Source of the DNA: JBGOUJ01 sp041477005 | GTDB lineage: Bacteria; Acidobacteriota; Terriglobia; Bryobacterales; JACQDG01 | Assembly: GCA_041477005.1 (NCBI GenBank) | Contig: JBGOUJ010000040.1 | Span: 1-23,607 of the forward strand | Direction: 5' to 3' | Length of the DNA: 23,607 nt | Part shown: positions 15,111-22,343 of the stretch, one piece after another | Layout: every line of letters starts with the position of its first letter | Position numbering within the stretch: position 1 is the first letter of the stretch | Notes under the pieces: model-generated | What the model saw: the letters and a program-made list of their open reading frames with translations, nothing else | Told to the model about the DNA's origin: nothing | Databases searched by the model: none | Translations under genes and position numbers: made by a program

Positions 15111-16160
15111 TCAGTCGAGGAGTCCTTCCGAGTGCATCAGTTCCGCGTTGAGAACCGCCGCTCCGGCCGCGCCGCGAATGGTGTTGTGGGCCAGCGCCAC
15201 CATCTTATAGTCGAGCACCGGACACGGTCGCACACGCCCGACAAAGGCGGCCATGCCCCGATCGCGCAAGGCGTCCTTGCGGGGTTGCGGACGGTTCTGC
15301 TCGTGCAGAAGCACCACCGGCCGGACAGGCGCGCTGGGAAGCTCTCGCTCCTGCGGTACGCTTCGGTAGCTCTCGTAGGCCTCCAAAACCTGCTCCAGCG
15401 CCGGCTTCTTGTCGAGCGACACCGAGACCGTGACCGTGTGGCCATCCACTACCGGCACGCGGTTGCAGTGGGCGCTAACCACCGCCGCGAGCGCCCGCAC
15501 CTGGCCGGCGGTGTAATCGCCCAGGATCTTTTGCGTCTCCCGCTCCATTTTCTCCTCTTCGCCGCCGATGTGAGGGATCACGTTGCCGACGATGTCCATG
15601 GAAGCCACACCGGGATAGCCGGCGCCGGAGATGGCCTGGAGAGTCGTGGCAATCACCTTCGTGATTCCGAAACGCTTCAGGGGCGCCAAAGCCATGGTCA
15701 GGGTGACTGTCGAGCAGTTCGGGTTGGTGACGATCATGCCTTTCCAGCCGCGATTGCGCTGCTGCCAGGGGATGATCTGTAAGTGCTCGGAGTTGATCTC
15801 GGGCACCAGCAACGGCACGTCGGGATCCATGCGATGGTTGCGGGAGTTGGAAACCACGACGTGTCCGCCGCGGGCGAACTCCTGCTCGATCTCGCCTGCC
15901 ACCGAGGCGTCCATGGCCGAGAAAACAAGCCGCGGCCCGCGGCCGGGCTTGCAATCCTCGACCATCAGGCCGGCGACACCTTCCGGGATCGCGCCCGCCA
16001 GGTGCCACGTGGCCACTTCGCCGTAGCGCTTGCCCGCCGAGCGCTCGCTCGCCCCGAGCCACGTCACCTGGAACCAGGGATGTCCGTCGAGAAATTTCAA
16101 GAAATGCTGGCCCACCATCCCGGTGGCGCCGAGCACGCCCACTTCGATTCTCGGTTGCAT
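15111..16160 (-). CDS. asd: aspartate-semialdehyde dehydrogenase (archaeal/fungal-like type)
   Basis: The protein has 349 residues from MQPRIEVGVLGATGMVG. The nucleotide-binding loop GATGMVG lies at 11-17, the catalytic Cys149 in TNPNCSTV, and His241 in VVDGHT. The stretch GYPGVASMDIVGN and the following GGEEEKME are typical of the archaeal/fungal-like Asd clade rather than the E. coli type. It reduces aspartyl phosphate with NADPH to the semialdehyde used by DapA. The ATG at 16160 is chosen because it precedes the Rossmann fold and lies eight bases after the stop of the upstream amidohydrolase. The same frame is open for 138 codons further upstream, but that stretch is antisense-like shadow inside that gene. 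Confidence 0.94.
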   Translation of the reverse strand: MQPRIEVGVLGATGMVGQHFLKFLDGHPWFQVTWLGASERSAGKRYGEVATWHLAGAIPEGVAGLMVEDCKPGRGPRLVFSAMDASVAGEIEQEFARGGHVVVSNSRNHRMDPDVPLLVPEINSEHLQIIPWQQRNRGWKGMIVTNPNCSTVTLTMALAPLKRFGITKVIATTLQAISGAGYPGVASMDIVGNVIPHIGGEEEKMERETQKILGDYTAGQVRALAAVVSAHCNRVPVVDGHTVTVSVSLDKKPALEQVLEAYESYRSVPQERELPSAPVRPVVLLHEQNRPQPRKDALRDRGMAAFVGRVRPCPVLDYKMVALAHNTIRGAAGAAVLNAELMHSEGLLD

Positions 16161-16168
16161 GGCATTTA

Positions 16169-17200
16169 TTAGCCGCCGGCGGCGTGGCCGGCTGGGCGGC
16201 TCTGCAGCTCCTTTATGATTTGCTGATACAATGCGACCGCCTCCGCCAGTTGCCGCTTGGGAACACGCTCCTCGGTGGTGTGGGCCACGTGGATCGTCCC
16301 CGGGCCCAGCAGCAGCGGCTCGCCCCATTGGGTGAACTCGGGAATGTCGGTAGTGAACTTCACGACCGTGGTCTCGATGCCGGGCACCGCGCCGAGGTGA
16401 ACCGGCGGCACCTCCAGCACCACGCGGGCGGTCACCTGATCGCCGAGCGCCTCCATCACCCGCTGCCGCAGATCGCTGGAGTTGTTCGTCACCAGGCGAA
16501 TCATGATCTCGGCGGAAGCAAAATCCGGGATCACGTTGGGAGCCCGGCCGCCGGAGATGGTGCCGATGTTGCACGTGCTATCGCCGAGCACCGGGTCGAC
16601 GGGCCACCGCACACGCTGGAGTCGGTCGAGGGCCGCCAAAAGCTTGGTGATCGCGGAATCGCCGAGCTCGGGGTAAGCGGAATGGGCCATCCTGCCGTGG
16701 GCCTCGACCTCCAGCCGCAGGGCCCCTTTCGACCCCAGGGCCAGCTTGTTTTCCGTCGGCTCGCCATCGATCAGGTAGCGGCTGCCGCGTGGCTGCGCGT
16801 TGGCCACCCGCGCACCGGCGCTGTTGCGCTCCTCGCCCACCACGAACAGGACGCCCAGGCCGCTCCGCCCCTCGGCCAGCAGCGACTCAGCCGCCTTCAC
16901 CATCGAGGCGATGATCCCCTTGGCATCGCAGGCGCCGCGTCCCCAGACGAACTCGTCGTCCTCGCGCGAGGCGATGAACGGAGGCACCGTGTCCATGTGG
17001 GTGGAGAGCACAATCTCCGGCGTCCCCCAGTGGGCGAAGACGTTGAAGCGGTCGTCCTCGACCGGCATCCGCTCGATCCGGCCGCCATAGCGCTCGGCCA
17101 GCGGGCGGACATATGCGTAAAGGAAGTCTCCCACCGCTTTTTCGTTGCCGGTGATCGACTCAATGTCGATGAGGGCGCGCGTCAGCTCGTTGAGTTGCAT
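16169..17200 (-). CDS. dapE: M20 family amidohydrolase, probable succinyl-diaminopimelate desuccinylase
   Basis: A 343-residue metallopeptidase-fold enzyme. The zinc ligands and catalytic residues are visible: His68 and Asp70 (STHMDTVPP), Asp92 (GACDAKG), the catalytic pair Glu123-Glu124 (VVGEERNSAGA), Asp145 (LIDGEP) and His307 (IHVAHTTEE). The dimerisation domain lies between about 155 and 270 (LEVEAHGRMAHSAYP). The family includes DapE, ArgE and LysK. The operon contains dapD, so DapE (removal of succinate from N-succinyl-LL-diaminopimelate) is the best inference, but the sequence is shorter than typical DapE (about 375). The ATG at 17200 is chosen because further upstream the frame enters the riboswitch. 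No SD is seen. It is the first gene of the operon. Confidence 0.85.
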   Translation of the reverse strand: MQLNELTRALIDIESITGNEKAVGDFLYAYVRPLAERYGGRIERMPVEDDRFNVFAHWGTPEIVLSTHMDTVPPFIASREDDEFVWGRGACDAKGIIASMVKAAESLLAEGRSGLGVLFVVGEERNSAGARVANAQPRGSRYLIDGEPTENKLALGSKGALRLEVEAHGRMAHSAYPELGDSAITKLLAALDRLQRVRWPVDPVLGDSTCNIGTISGGRAPNVIPDFASAEIMIRLVTNNSSDLRQRVMEALGDQVTARVVLEVPPVHLGAVPGIETTVVKFTTDIPEFTQWGEPLLLGPGTIHVAHTTEERVPKRQLAEAVALYQQIIKELQSRPAGHAAGG

Positions 17201-17296
17201 AATCGGGAACGCAGAGGAAAGGGAAGGGCGAACCGGAAAGGAAGGGATTCTGGGGCCGACCTCTCCGATAGCGCTCCACCGATCCTGTTTGGCGTT

Positions 17297-17455
17297 CGGT
17301 GACAGTGGAAGGGATTTAACCCATTCCCCCAACCGCGCCGGGCCCGGGCGCCCGACGGCGACTTCGGCGGCTGCTTGCTACCCCTTTCACCGCGGGTCCG
17401 GGTTTTCCGGCCGGACACCACCCGCAGCTACTCTTGATCGCCGCGCCTCTATCAG
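17297..17455 (-). promoter_or_regulatory. lysine riboswitch (L box) of the dap operon
   Basis: On the reverse strand the conserved L-box blocks appear in order: AGAGGCGCGG (17441-17450), CAAGAGTA (17429-17436), GTGAAAGGGG (17381-17390), GCCGCCGAAG (17362-17371), a GGGGGAATGGG...ATCCC arm (17311-17330), and CCACTGTCACC (17298-17308). They match the B. subtilis lysC leader (agaggugcg, caagagua, gaaagggga, gccgaag, gcuguca) in order and spacing. It should bind lysine and shut off the operon that makes it. The 96 bases between the aptamer and the dapE start hold the expression platform, whose fold I could not resolve. No gene lies in 17201-17511. Confidence 0.9.
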
Positions 17456-17462
17456 AAATATC

Positions 17463-17492
17463 AGAATAGCGGATGGGGTGGGGCGGCGTCAA
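17463..17492 (-). promoter_or_regulatory. promoter of the lysine operon
   Basis: On the reverse strand TTGACG (17487-17492, five of six) and TATTCT (17463-17468, four of six) are 18 bp apart. The predicted start of transcription falls about seven bases on, directly before the first conserved block of the riboswitch. The -35 box lies 20 bp after the stop of the upstream higA gene. Confidence 0.65.
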
Positions 17493-17511
17493 ATTGGAGA
17501 GGTGTGCGCAG

Positions 17512-17820
17512 TCAAGCGCTTCTCGGCAAGACCTCGCGTTCGACGGCGGCGCCAATGCGATCTTGGGCGATCTCCAGCTCGTAGGATGCCTGCAGGTTCA
17601 ACCAAAACTTCGGCGTCGTACCGAAGTAGCGCGATAGACGGAGCGCCGTGCCGGCGGTGATGCCCCGCTTTTCATTGACAATCTCGTTGATCCGCGATGC
17701 CGGCAAGCGAAGCGCAAGCGCCAGCTCGTGAGCCGACATTTCGAGGGGATTCAAGAACTCCTCTCGCAGGATCTCTCCAGGGTGGATGGGTGGCAGCCGA
17801 TCACTTGCTGGCTTCTTCAT
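17512..17820 (-). CDS. higA: HigA/VapI-family antitoxin
   Basis: This 102-residue protein starts with the HigA hallmark (RLPPIHPGEILREEFLNPL) and has an XRE helix-turn-helix (SAHELALALRLPASRINEIV) and the conserved TALRLSRYFGTTPKFWLNLQ. It neutralises the HigB toxin encoded just upstream and should repress the pair's promoter. The ATG is preceded by GAGGCGG; the gap to the toxin stop is nine bases. The C-terminal tail (EREVLPRSA) ends 20 bp before the lysine operon promoter. It belongs to a different antitoxin family from the one at 10078-10413. Confidence 0.93.
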   Translation of the reverse strand: MKKPASDRLPPIHPGEILREEFLNPLEMSAHELALALRLPASRINEIVNEKRGITAGTALRLSRYFGTTPKFWLNLQASYELEIAQDRIGAAVEREVLPRSA

Positions 17821-17829
17821 GTTTCCGCC

Positions 17830-18108
17830 TCAATGGTAGTCGACAATCTCTACGTCCTCAGCTCCATTCTCGCGCCATACAAAGCAGATTCGCCATTGGT
17901 CATTAACGCGGATGCTGCGCTGCCCTTTTCGCTGCCCCTTCAACGCCTCCAACCGATTACCTGGTATGACGGCCAAGTCGCCCAGGGTGTCCGCATCGTG
18001 CAGCATCCGCAGCTTGCGCCGCGCGACGCTCTCGATGGCGCCGAACTCCCCGCTTCGCTCCCGACGAAAAAGCCGTTCGGTCTCCCGGCAGCGGAAGGAG
18101 CGAATCAC
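17830..18108 (-). CDS. higB: HigB/RelE-type toxin
   Basis: A 92-residue protein with the canonical HigB features: opening MIRSFRCRETERLFRRE, the middle VARRKLRMLHDADTLGDL, the stretch LEALKGQRKGQRSIRVNDQWRICF and the end VEIVDYH. These place it in the Rts1-type HigB family of ribosome-dependent mRNA endonucleases, and the signature segments all look intact. The start is GTG. It is the first gene of a toxin-antitoxin operon with the HigA gene nine bases downstream. Promoter elements lie directly in front (18115-18143) and suggest a leaderless transcript. Confidence 0.93.
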   Translation of the reverse strand: MIRSFRCRETERLFRRERSGEFGAIESVARRKLRMLHDADTLGDLAVIPGNRLEALKGQRKGQRSIRVNDQWRICFVWRENGAEDVEIVDYH

Positions 18109-18114
18109 AGGAAC

Positions 18115-18143
18115 AGGATATCACGGGAAACGTTCAACGTTAA
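18115..18143 (-). promoter_or_regulatory. higBA promoter with AACGTT operator
   Basis: On the reverse strand TTAACG (-35, 18138-18143), a 17-bp spacer and TATCCT (-10, 18115-18120) are followed by six bases and the GTG start. The palindromic stretch AACGTT-c-AACGTT (18129-18141) overlaps the -35 box and the spacer and is the likely HigA site. Confidence 0.55.
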
Positions 18144-18180
18144 GCGATGAACGACGATCAGAATTTCACTCTCACTCCCT

Positions 18181-20649
18181 CTACTCGCTCCGCAGCGCTG
18201 ATGCCGGGTCCACGCCCGCCGCCCGCCGCGCCGGCAGGTAGCTTGCCGCGAGCGCCGCCCCACCAAACACCACGCAGGTCCCCGCCAGCGTCACAGGATC
18301 CGCAGGACTGACCCCGTATAGCAGGCTGGAAATCCACCGCGCCGCGGCCAAAGCTCCCGTGATGCCCAGGACGAGGCCGATGCCGGTCGCTCGCAGCGCT
18401 TGGCCCATGATGAGCCACGAAACGTCCGCCACGGTCGCGCCCAGCGCTATCCGGATGCCGATTTCGCGGGTTCGCTGCGCCACCGTGTACGACGTTACGC
18501 CGTAGATCCCCAGCATCCCCAGCAGCAGTGCGAGCGCGGAAAATAGCCCGATCAGCTTCGCGCGGAAGCGGGGCTGCGCAATCGAATCGGCGGCGATCTG
18601 TTCCATGGTCTTCACCTCGGTCACCACCGCGCGCCGGTTCAGTGCCGACGCTGCTCGCCGAATCGCCGCCGCCAGTTGGAGCGGATCTCCGTCGGTGCGC
18701 ACGACCAGGGTCGGGCCATACCACGGAAACTGGCGGTAGTCGTAAAAGACCTCGGGCTGAGACGGCAGGTCCAGACCCGAGCTGCGCACGTCGGCCACCA
18801 CGCCCACGATCTCACGCCACTCCGCCTCGCCGGGCCTGGGCGGCGCGCGAAAGTAATTGAATCGCTCGCGGCTGCCCATCGCGAACCGCTTCCCCACCGG
18901 ATCTTCACCGGGCCAGTAGAGACGCGCCGCGGTCTCGTTCACGATCGCCACGAGCTTTCCGTCCCCGGCGTCGCCCTCGGTGAACCGTCTTCCCTTCCGG
19001 AGAGGGATGCCCATGGCGGGAAAATAATCGGGGGTAACGGCTCGTGAGATCACTCGCGGCGACTCCACCGCCGCCCGCGGCGGCTGGCCTTCCAGCGTAA
19101 TGGCCTGATCGGGCATGCGCCGGCGGCTCAGCGGGGGTTCGCTGATAGCGCCCGCCATGCGCACGCCGGGCAAGCCAGCCACCTGCGTCAGCAGCTCGCG
19201 GAAGTATGGCTGCTGGTTGCCCGGCCCGCGGAAGGCGCTGGTAGTGAAATCGAACGACATTGCCAGCACGCGCGCCGCCCGAAAGCCCGGATCGACGCGC
19301 TGGAGTTGCGCCAGGCTGCGGATCAGCAAGCCCGCTCCGGCCACCAACACTACAGCCAGCGCCACCTCACCGGCCACCAAAGCCTGCCGCAGCGAGCCGC
19401 CGCGAGACGCCTTGGTGTGGGATCGCAGACTGCCGGCCGCCAACTGCATCACCGGGGCGAGTCCGCACAAGCATCCCGTCACTACAGTCGTACCGATCGC
19501 GAAGGCGAGCACACCCCAGTCAATCCTGGCGCCGGCCGCGAGCGGAATGTCGCCGGCCATCGCCTTGGCGAGCAGACCCTGCGCCCAAAGAGCCAGCAGG
19601 ATTCCGGCAGAGGCCCCGATCCCACTCAACACGAGGCTCTCCACCAGAATCTGGCGAGCCAGGCGTCCGGTGGTGGCGCCCAGCGCCGAGCGAATCACCA
19701 TTTCACCGCGCCTGGCGAGGACCCGCGACAGCACCAGATTTGCGACGTTGACGCATGCAATCAGCAGTACCGAGGCCACCGCCCCAAACAACGCCAGCAG
19801 CCCCGTCCGATAACTGCTCACCATGTCCTGGCGCAAGGGCACGACCTGGACTTCCGTGACCCGCCCCGCCTCCGGGTGGCGATCTGAAATGCGGCGTGCA
19901 ATCGTGGTCATCTCGCTTTGTGCCCGCTCGAGCGTCACCCCAGGTTTCAGGCGTCCAACCACGTTGAACCACGAGCAGCAGCGCTCCGCTGCATCCGGGC
20001 CCGGCAAGGGACCCCCGCCCCAAAACGCCATCGGCAGGAAGATCTGGGTGCCCGTGGGGAAATCGAACGACGCTGGCATGACCCCGACAATCGTGTAAAC
20101 CCCGCCGCGAAACGTGTCCACGTCCAGCGTCTTGCCAAGAATCGCCGGGTCACCGCCGAAGCGCTCCTGCCAGTAAGAATGGCTCACCACCGCCGAGCGA
20201 TAATCCCGGCGGCGGTCTTCCTCCGGGAAAAGTGTCCTGCCCAGGAGCGGCTGCACGCCGAGGGTGCGGAAAAATCCGGACGAGCAATACATTCCGCGCA
20301 CCCGCTCCGCCCCGTCCTTCCCCACGACGTTGAACGCAACGACACTGTCACTCAACCCGGGCCACGCCCCCAACGGTTCGAACACTCCGTTCTGCGCCTC
20401 CCAGTCCACGAAGTTGGCCGGACTCACCAGCCCCCGCGCGATCCCCTTTTCCGGATTGCTTTGCCACAACGTCACGAGCCTTTCTTCATTCGGAATCGGC
20501 AGGGGCCTCAGGAACACCGCGCGGATCACGCTAAACATGGCTGTATTCGCCCCGATCCCCAGCGCCAGAGTCAGCGCGGCGACAAGGGTGAAACCGGGGC
20601 TCTTTCGTAGAGTTCGAACGGCATAGCGAAAGTCTTGCCACAGGCTCAT
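18181..20649 (-). CDS. MacB/FtsX-type permease of the acidobacterial duplicated orphan permease (ADOP) family
   Basis: This 822-residue protein opens with the ADOP signature (MSLWQDFRYAVRTLRKSPGF, then TLALGIGANTAMFSVI). It has two copies of a unit made of a periplasmic MacB-like domain and FtsX-type transmembrane helices. The first helix lies at about 20-45, a three-helix block at about 270-390 (from LLALFGAVASVLLIACVNVA), a single helix near 425-445, and the final three-helix block at about 700-810, ending in the usual PARRAAGVDPASALRSE. No ATPase is encoded next to it, hence orphan. Family members are thought to move substrates or act in envelope mechanotransmission; the substrate is unknown. 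The start ATG has GGGAGG nine bases upstream. ADOP genes often sit beside a PadR regulator; none is seen here. Confidence 0.92.
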   Translation of the reverse strand: MSLWQDFRYAVRTLRKSPGFTLVAALTLALGIGANTAMFSVIRAVFLRPLPIPNEERLVTLWQSNPEKGIARGLVSPANFVDWEAQNGVFEPLGAWPGLSDSVVAFNVVGKDGAERVRGMYCSSGFFRTLGVQPLLGRTLFPEEDRRRDYRSAVVSHSYWQERFGGDPAILGKTLDVDTFRGGVYTIVGVMPASFDFPTGTQIFLPMAFWGGGPLPGPDAAERCCSWFNVVGRLKPGVTLERAQSEMTTIARRISDRHPEAGRVTEVQVVPLRQDMVSSYRTGLLALFGAVASVLLIACVNVANLVLSRVLARRGEMVIRSALGATTGRLARQILVESLVLSGIGASAGILLALWAQGLLAKAMAGDIPLAAGARIDWGVLAFAIGTTVVTGCLCGLAPVMQLAAGSLRSHTKASRGGSLRQALVAGEVALAVVLVAGAGLLIRSLAQLQRVDPGFRAARVLAMSFDFTTSAFRGPGNQQPYFRELLTQVAGLPGVRMAGAISEPPLSRRRMPDQAITLEGQPPRAAVESPRVISRAVTPDYFPAMGIPLRKGRRFTEGDAGDGKLVAIVNETAARLYWPGEDPVGKRFAMGSRERFNYFRAPPRPGEAEWREIVGVVADVRSSGLDLPSQPEVFYDYRQFPWYGPTLVVRTDGDPLQLAAAIRRAASALNRRAVVTEVKTMEQIAADSIAQPRFRAKLIGLFSALALLLGMLGIYGVTSYTVAQRTREIGIRIALGATVADVSWLIMGQALRATGIGLVLGITGALAAARWISSLLYGVSPADPVTLAGTCVVFGGAALAASYLPARRAAGVDPASALRSE

Positions 20650-20708
20650 CGGCTGGCCTCCCAGTTAGTATCACGATCACGCGGTCAAGGGAAGGGACGG
20701 TGCCAGCG

Positions 20709-20724
20709 GTGTTACCGTTAACAC
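20709..20724. promoter_or_regulatory. candidate operator upstream of the permease gene
   Basis: GTGTTA-ccgt-TAACAC is a perfect inverted repeat with six-base arms, 60 bp before the permease start. It lies in the 205-bp gap between the permease and the AraC-family gene, which shows no coding potential. On the reverse strand a TTGACC (20680-20685 region) lies between it and the gene. The binding protein is unknown. Confidence 0.35.
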
Positions 20725-20854
20725 GGAACCCATGTTTCAAAGGCACTGCGTCCCGCCCGCGACGAGCTACGGATCTCGATCACCGCCAGGTCCGCTATCG
20801 AGCGCGGCGCAATGCCGGTCACAAAACGCCGCGATGGTGTCCCGGACCGTTTCC

Positions 20855-21640
20855 CTATTCCGCGTTTGCGAGCGCCGAGGCCCATGCTTTCGGCGTCGTA
20901 CCGAGAGTCTGCCGAAACATTTCGACGAAAGCGCTCGGTTGCCGGTACCCAACCTCGAAGGCGACCTCCTTTACCGGGCATCCCGCGACCAACAGTTCTA
21001 TCGCCTTCATCAGCCGCACCTGCCTTCGCCAGGACTCGAAGCTCAGGCCGACGTCTCTCCGGAAGGCTCTCTCCACCGTCCGGACGCTTCCGCCGGCGCC
21101 GGCGCACAGGGCCTGCAACGACGGACCACTGGCCGGGTTCGCGATCAAAGCCTTGGCGACGGCGAGCGCTCTCGGATGCCTGGGGAGCGTTACAAACGTG
21201 GGAACCGGGGAGGCGCTCTGCAACTGGGACACGACCAGGTCCCGCAGCGCGCAGTGAAGACGATTCCTCATCCGAAGTTGCCCAATGCGCACCGCTTCCA
21301 CCACCAGCTCGCGGAGCAGGGGAGCGACAGGAAGCACCGTGCAGACGGCCGGCAGACGAGTCGCCAGCCCTCGCCGCAGATAGAGCGTCCGCATCGAAAC
21401 GGCGCCCGACATGCGAATGCTGTGCGCAGTTCGCGCGGGAATCCAGACGGCAAAGTGCGGAGGGATCACCCAAAAGCTCTGGCCCGCCGACACCTCCATC
21501 ACGCCGCGGGTGGCGTAGATCAATTGGTCCGCGCCGTGGGCGTGTTCCGGCACGTTGAAATGGGGCGGATATTCGTAGGCCAGAGTGGAAATCGAAACAC
21601 CGGGCTTGGGATCGTACTCGGCGAGGAAGCCGTGTCGCAT
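20855..21640 (-). CDS. AraC-family transcriptional regulator with N-terminal cupin
   Basis: The protein has 261 residues from MRHGFLAEYDPKPG. The N-terminal part is a cupin sensor (FNVPEHAHGADQLIYATRGV, with the histidines of a small-molecule pocket). The C-terminal 100 residues carry two helix-turn-helix units, the second with the AraC hallmark VAFEVGYRQPSAFVEMFRQTLGTTPKAW. It probably controls the divergent VOC gene and itself. The frame is open up to 21826, but that would overlap the VOC start; ATGs lie at 21661 and 21640, and 21640 follows a CATAAT box by nine bases (21650-21655, reverse strand). The stretch MRHNISLMRHG makes the choice between the two uncertain. Confidence 0.88.
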   Translation of the reverse strand: MRHGFLAEYDPKPGVSISTLAYEYPPHFNVPEHAHGADQLIYATRGVMEVSAGQSFWVIPPHFAVWIPARTAHSIRMSGAVSMRTLYLRRGLATRLPAVCTVLPVAPLLRELVVEAVRIGQLRMRNRLHCALRDLVVSQLQSASPVPTFVTLPRHPRALAVAKALIANPASGPSLQALCAGAGGSVRTVERAFRRDVGLSFESWRRQVRLMKAIELLVAGCPVKEVAFEVGYRQPSAFVEMFRQTLGTTPKAWASALANAE

Positions 21641-21698
21641 GAGAGATATATTATGACGCATTGGGGGGCTTTGCGACAGGGTCGATCCGGTGCACACT

Positions 21699-22142
21699 AT
21701 GGTCATGGACACTCCTTCATCCGGCAGTGCGAAACACAAGAAGCTTCCAACGGGACAAGCGGGATCCGTGCTTGGCTCCCGCAAAATCATGGCCTTCGTC
21801 GCCACGAGCGAACCCGGCCGCGCCAAGGCATTCTATCGAGACACGCTTGGTCTTCGCCTGGTGAGCGAGGACTCGTTCGCGGTGGTGTTTGACACGGGTG
21901 GGACCATGCTGCGGGTTTCGATCGTTCAAAAGGTAGCGGCAGCGAAGTACACCGTGTTGGGCTGGCAGGTCCCGGATATCGTTGCGACGGCAAAGGAACT
22001 CCAAAAGGCCGGGGCCAAGCTCGAACGCTTTGAGGGCTTGAAACCGCAAGACGAACTTGGTATCTGGACGGCGCCCGGCGGCGCCCGCGTGGCGTGGTTC
22101 AAAGATCCGGACGGGAACCTGTTGAGCATCACACAGTTCTGA
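21699..22142 (+). CDS. VOC superfamily protein (glyoxalase/dioxygenase fold)
   Basis: The 147-residue protein has one glyoxalase/bleomycin-resistance fold: IMAFVATSEPGRAKAFYRDTLGLRL at the front (beta-alpha-beta) and a final strand VAWFKDPDGNLLSITQF. The positions where metal ligands usually sit (a His in the first strand, Glu in the last) hold other residues, so it may be a metal-free binder rather than an enzyme. Residues 1-25 form a flexible, basic leader. Starts at GTG 21690, ATG 21699, or ATG 21705 are possible; I chose the first ATG. It is divergent from the AraC-family gene with about 58 bp between, so it is probably that regulator's target. Substrate unknown. Confidence 0.85.
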   Translation: MVMDTPSSGSAKHKKLPTGQAGSVLGSRKIMAFVATSEPGRAKAFYRDTLGLRLVSEDSFAVVFDTGGTMLRVSIVQKVAAAKYTVLGWQVPDIVATAKELQKAGAKLERFEGLKPQDELGIWTAPGGARVAWFKDPDGNLLSITQF

Positions 22143-22230
22143 GATCTACACCGCAAGAGCTCAGGGGAGAGGTACGGTAGACTTCGCGGGAATGCCACCT
22201 GCGAGCCAGGCGATCCTCGGCGTCGCGATC

Positions 22231-22259
22231 ATCCATCCATTCCATCGATCCATCGATCC
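22231..22259. repeat. tetranucleotide ATCC/ATCG microsatellite-like tract
   Basis: The tract reads ATCC-ATCC-ATTCC-ATCG-ATCC-ATCG-ATCC in the gap between the VOC gene and the promoter of the PPC-domain gene. It is imperfect, with one base inserted. No function can be assigned. Confidence 0.6.
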
Positions 22260-22267
22260 CCGTAACG

Positions 22268-22296
22268 TTGACCCTTAAGTACGAGGATGGTACAGT
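22268..22296 (+). promoter_or_regulatory. promoter of the PPC-domain gene
   Basis: TTGACC (22268-22273, five of six) and TACAGT (22291-22296, four of six) are separated by exactly 17 bp. Transcription would start near 22303, giving a leader of about 40 bases before the ATG at 22344, which has AGGA about ten bases upstream. Confidence 0.6.
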
Positions 22297-22343
22297 TAGC
22301 ACGGTAATTTTTGCTTTTCGTCTCTGCCCATACAGGACGAGCC

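Noticed and set aside
16161..16574. Upstream extension of the asd frame
   Set aside because: The added 138 residues lie in another frame of the amidohydrolase gene and precede the Rossmann motif with Arg/Gly-rich shadow sequence.
16184..17302. 372-codon open frame on the plus strand
   Set aside because: It is antisense to the M20 amidohydrolase and its riboswitch leader, and is His/Arg/Gly-rich without motifs.
17201..17332. Upstream extension of the dapE frame
   Set aside because: It would start inside the lysine riboswitch; the M20 fold begins at MQLNELTRAL.
20732..21892. 386-codon open frame on the plus strand
   Set aside because: It is antisense to the AraC-family gene, whose helix-turn-helix signature is clear; the frame has no recognisable motif.
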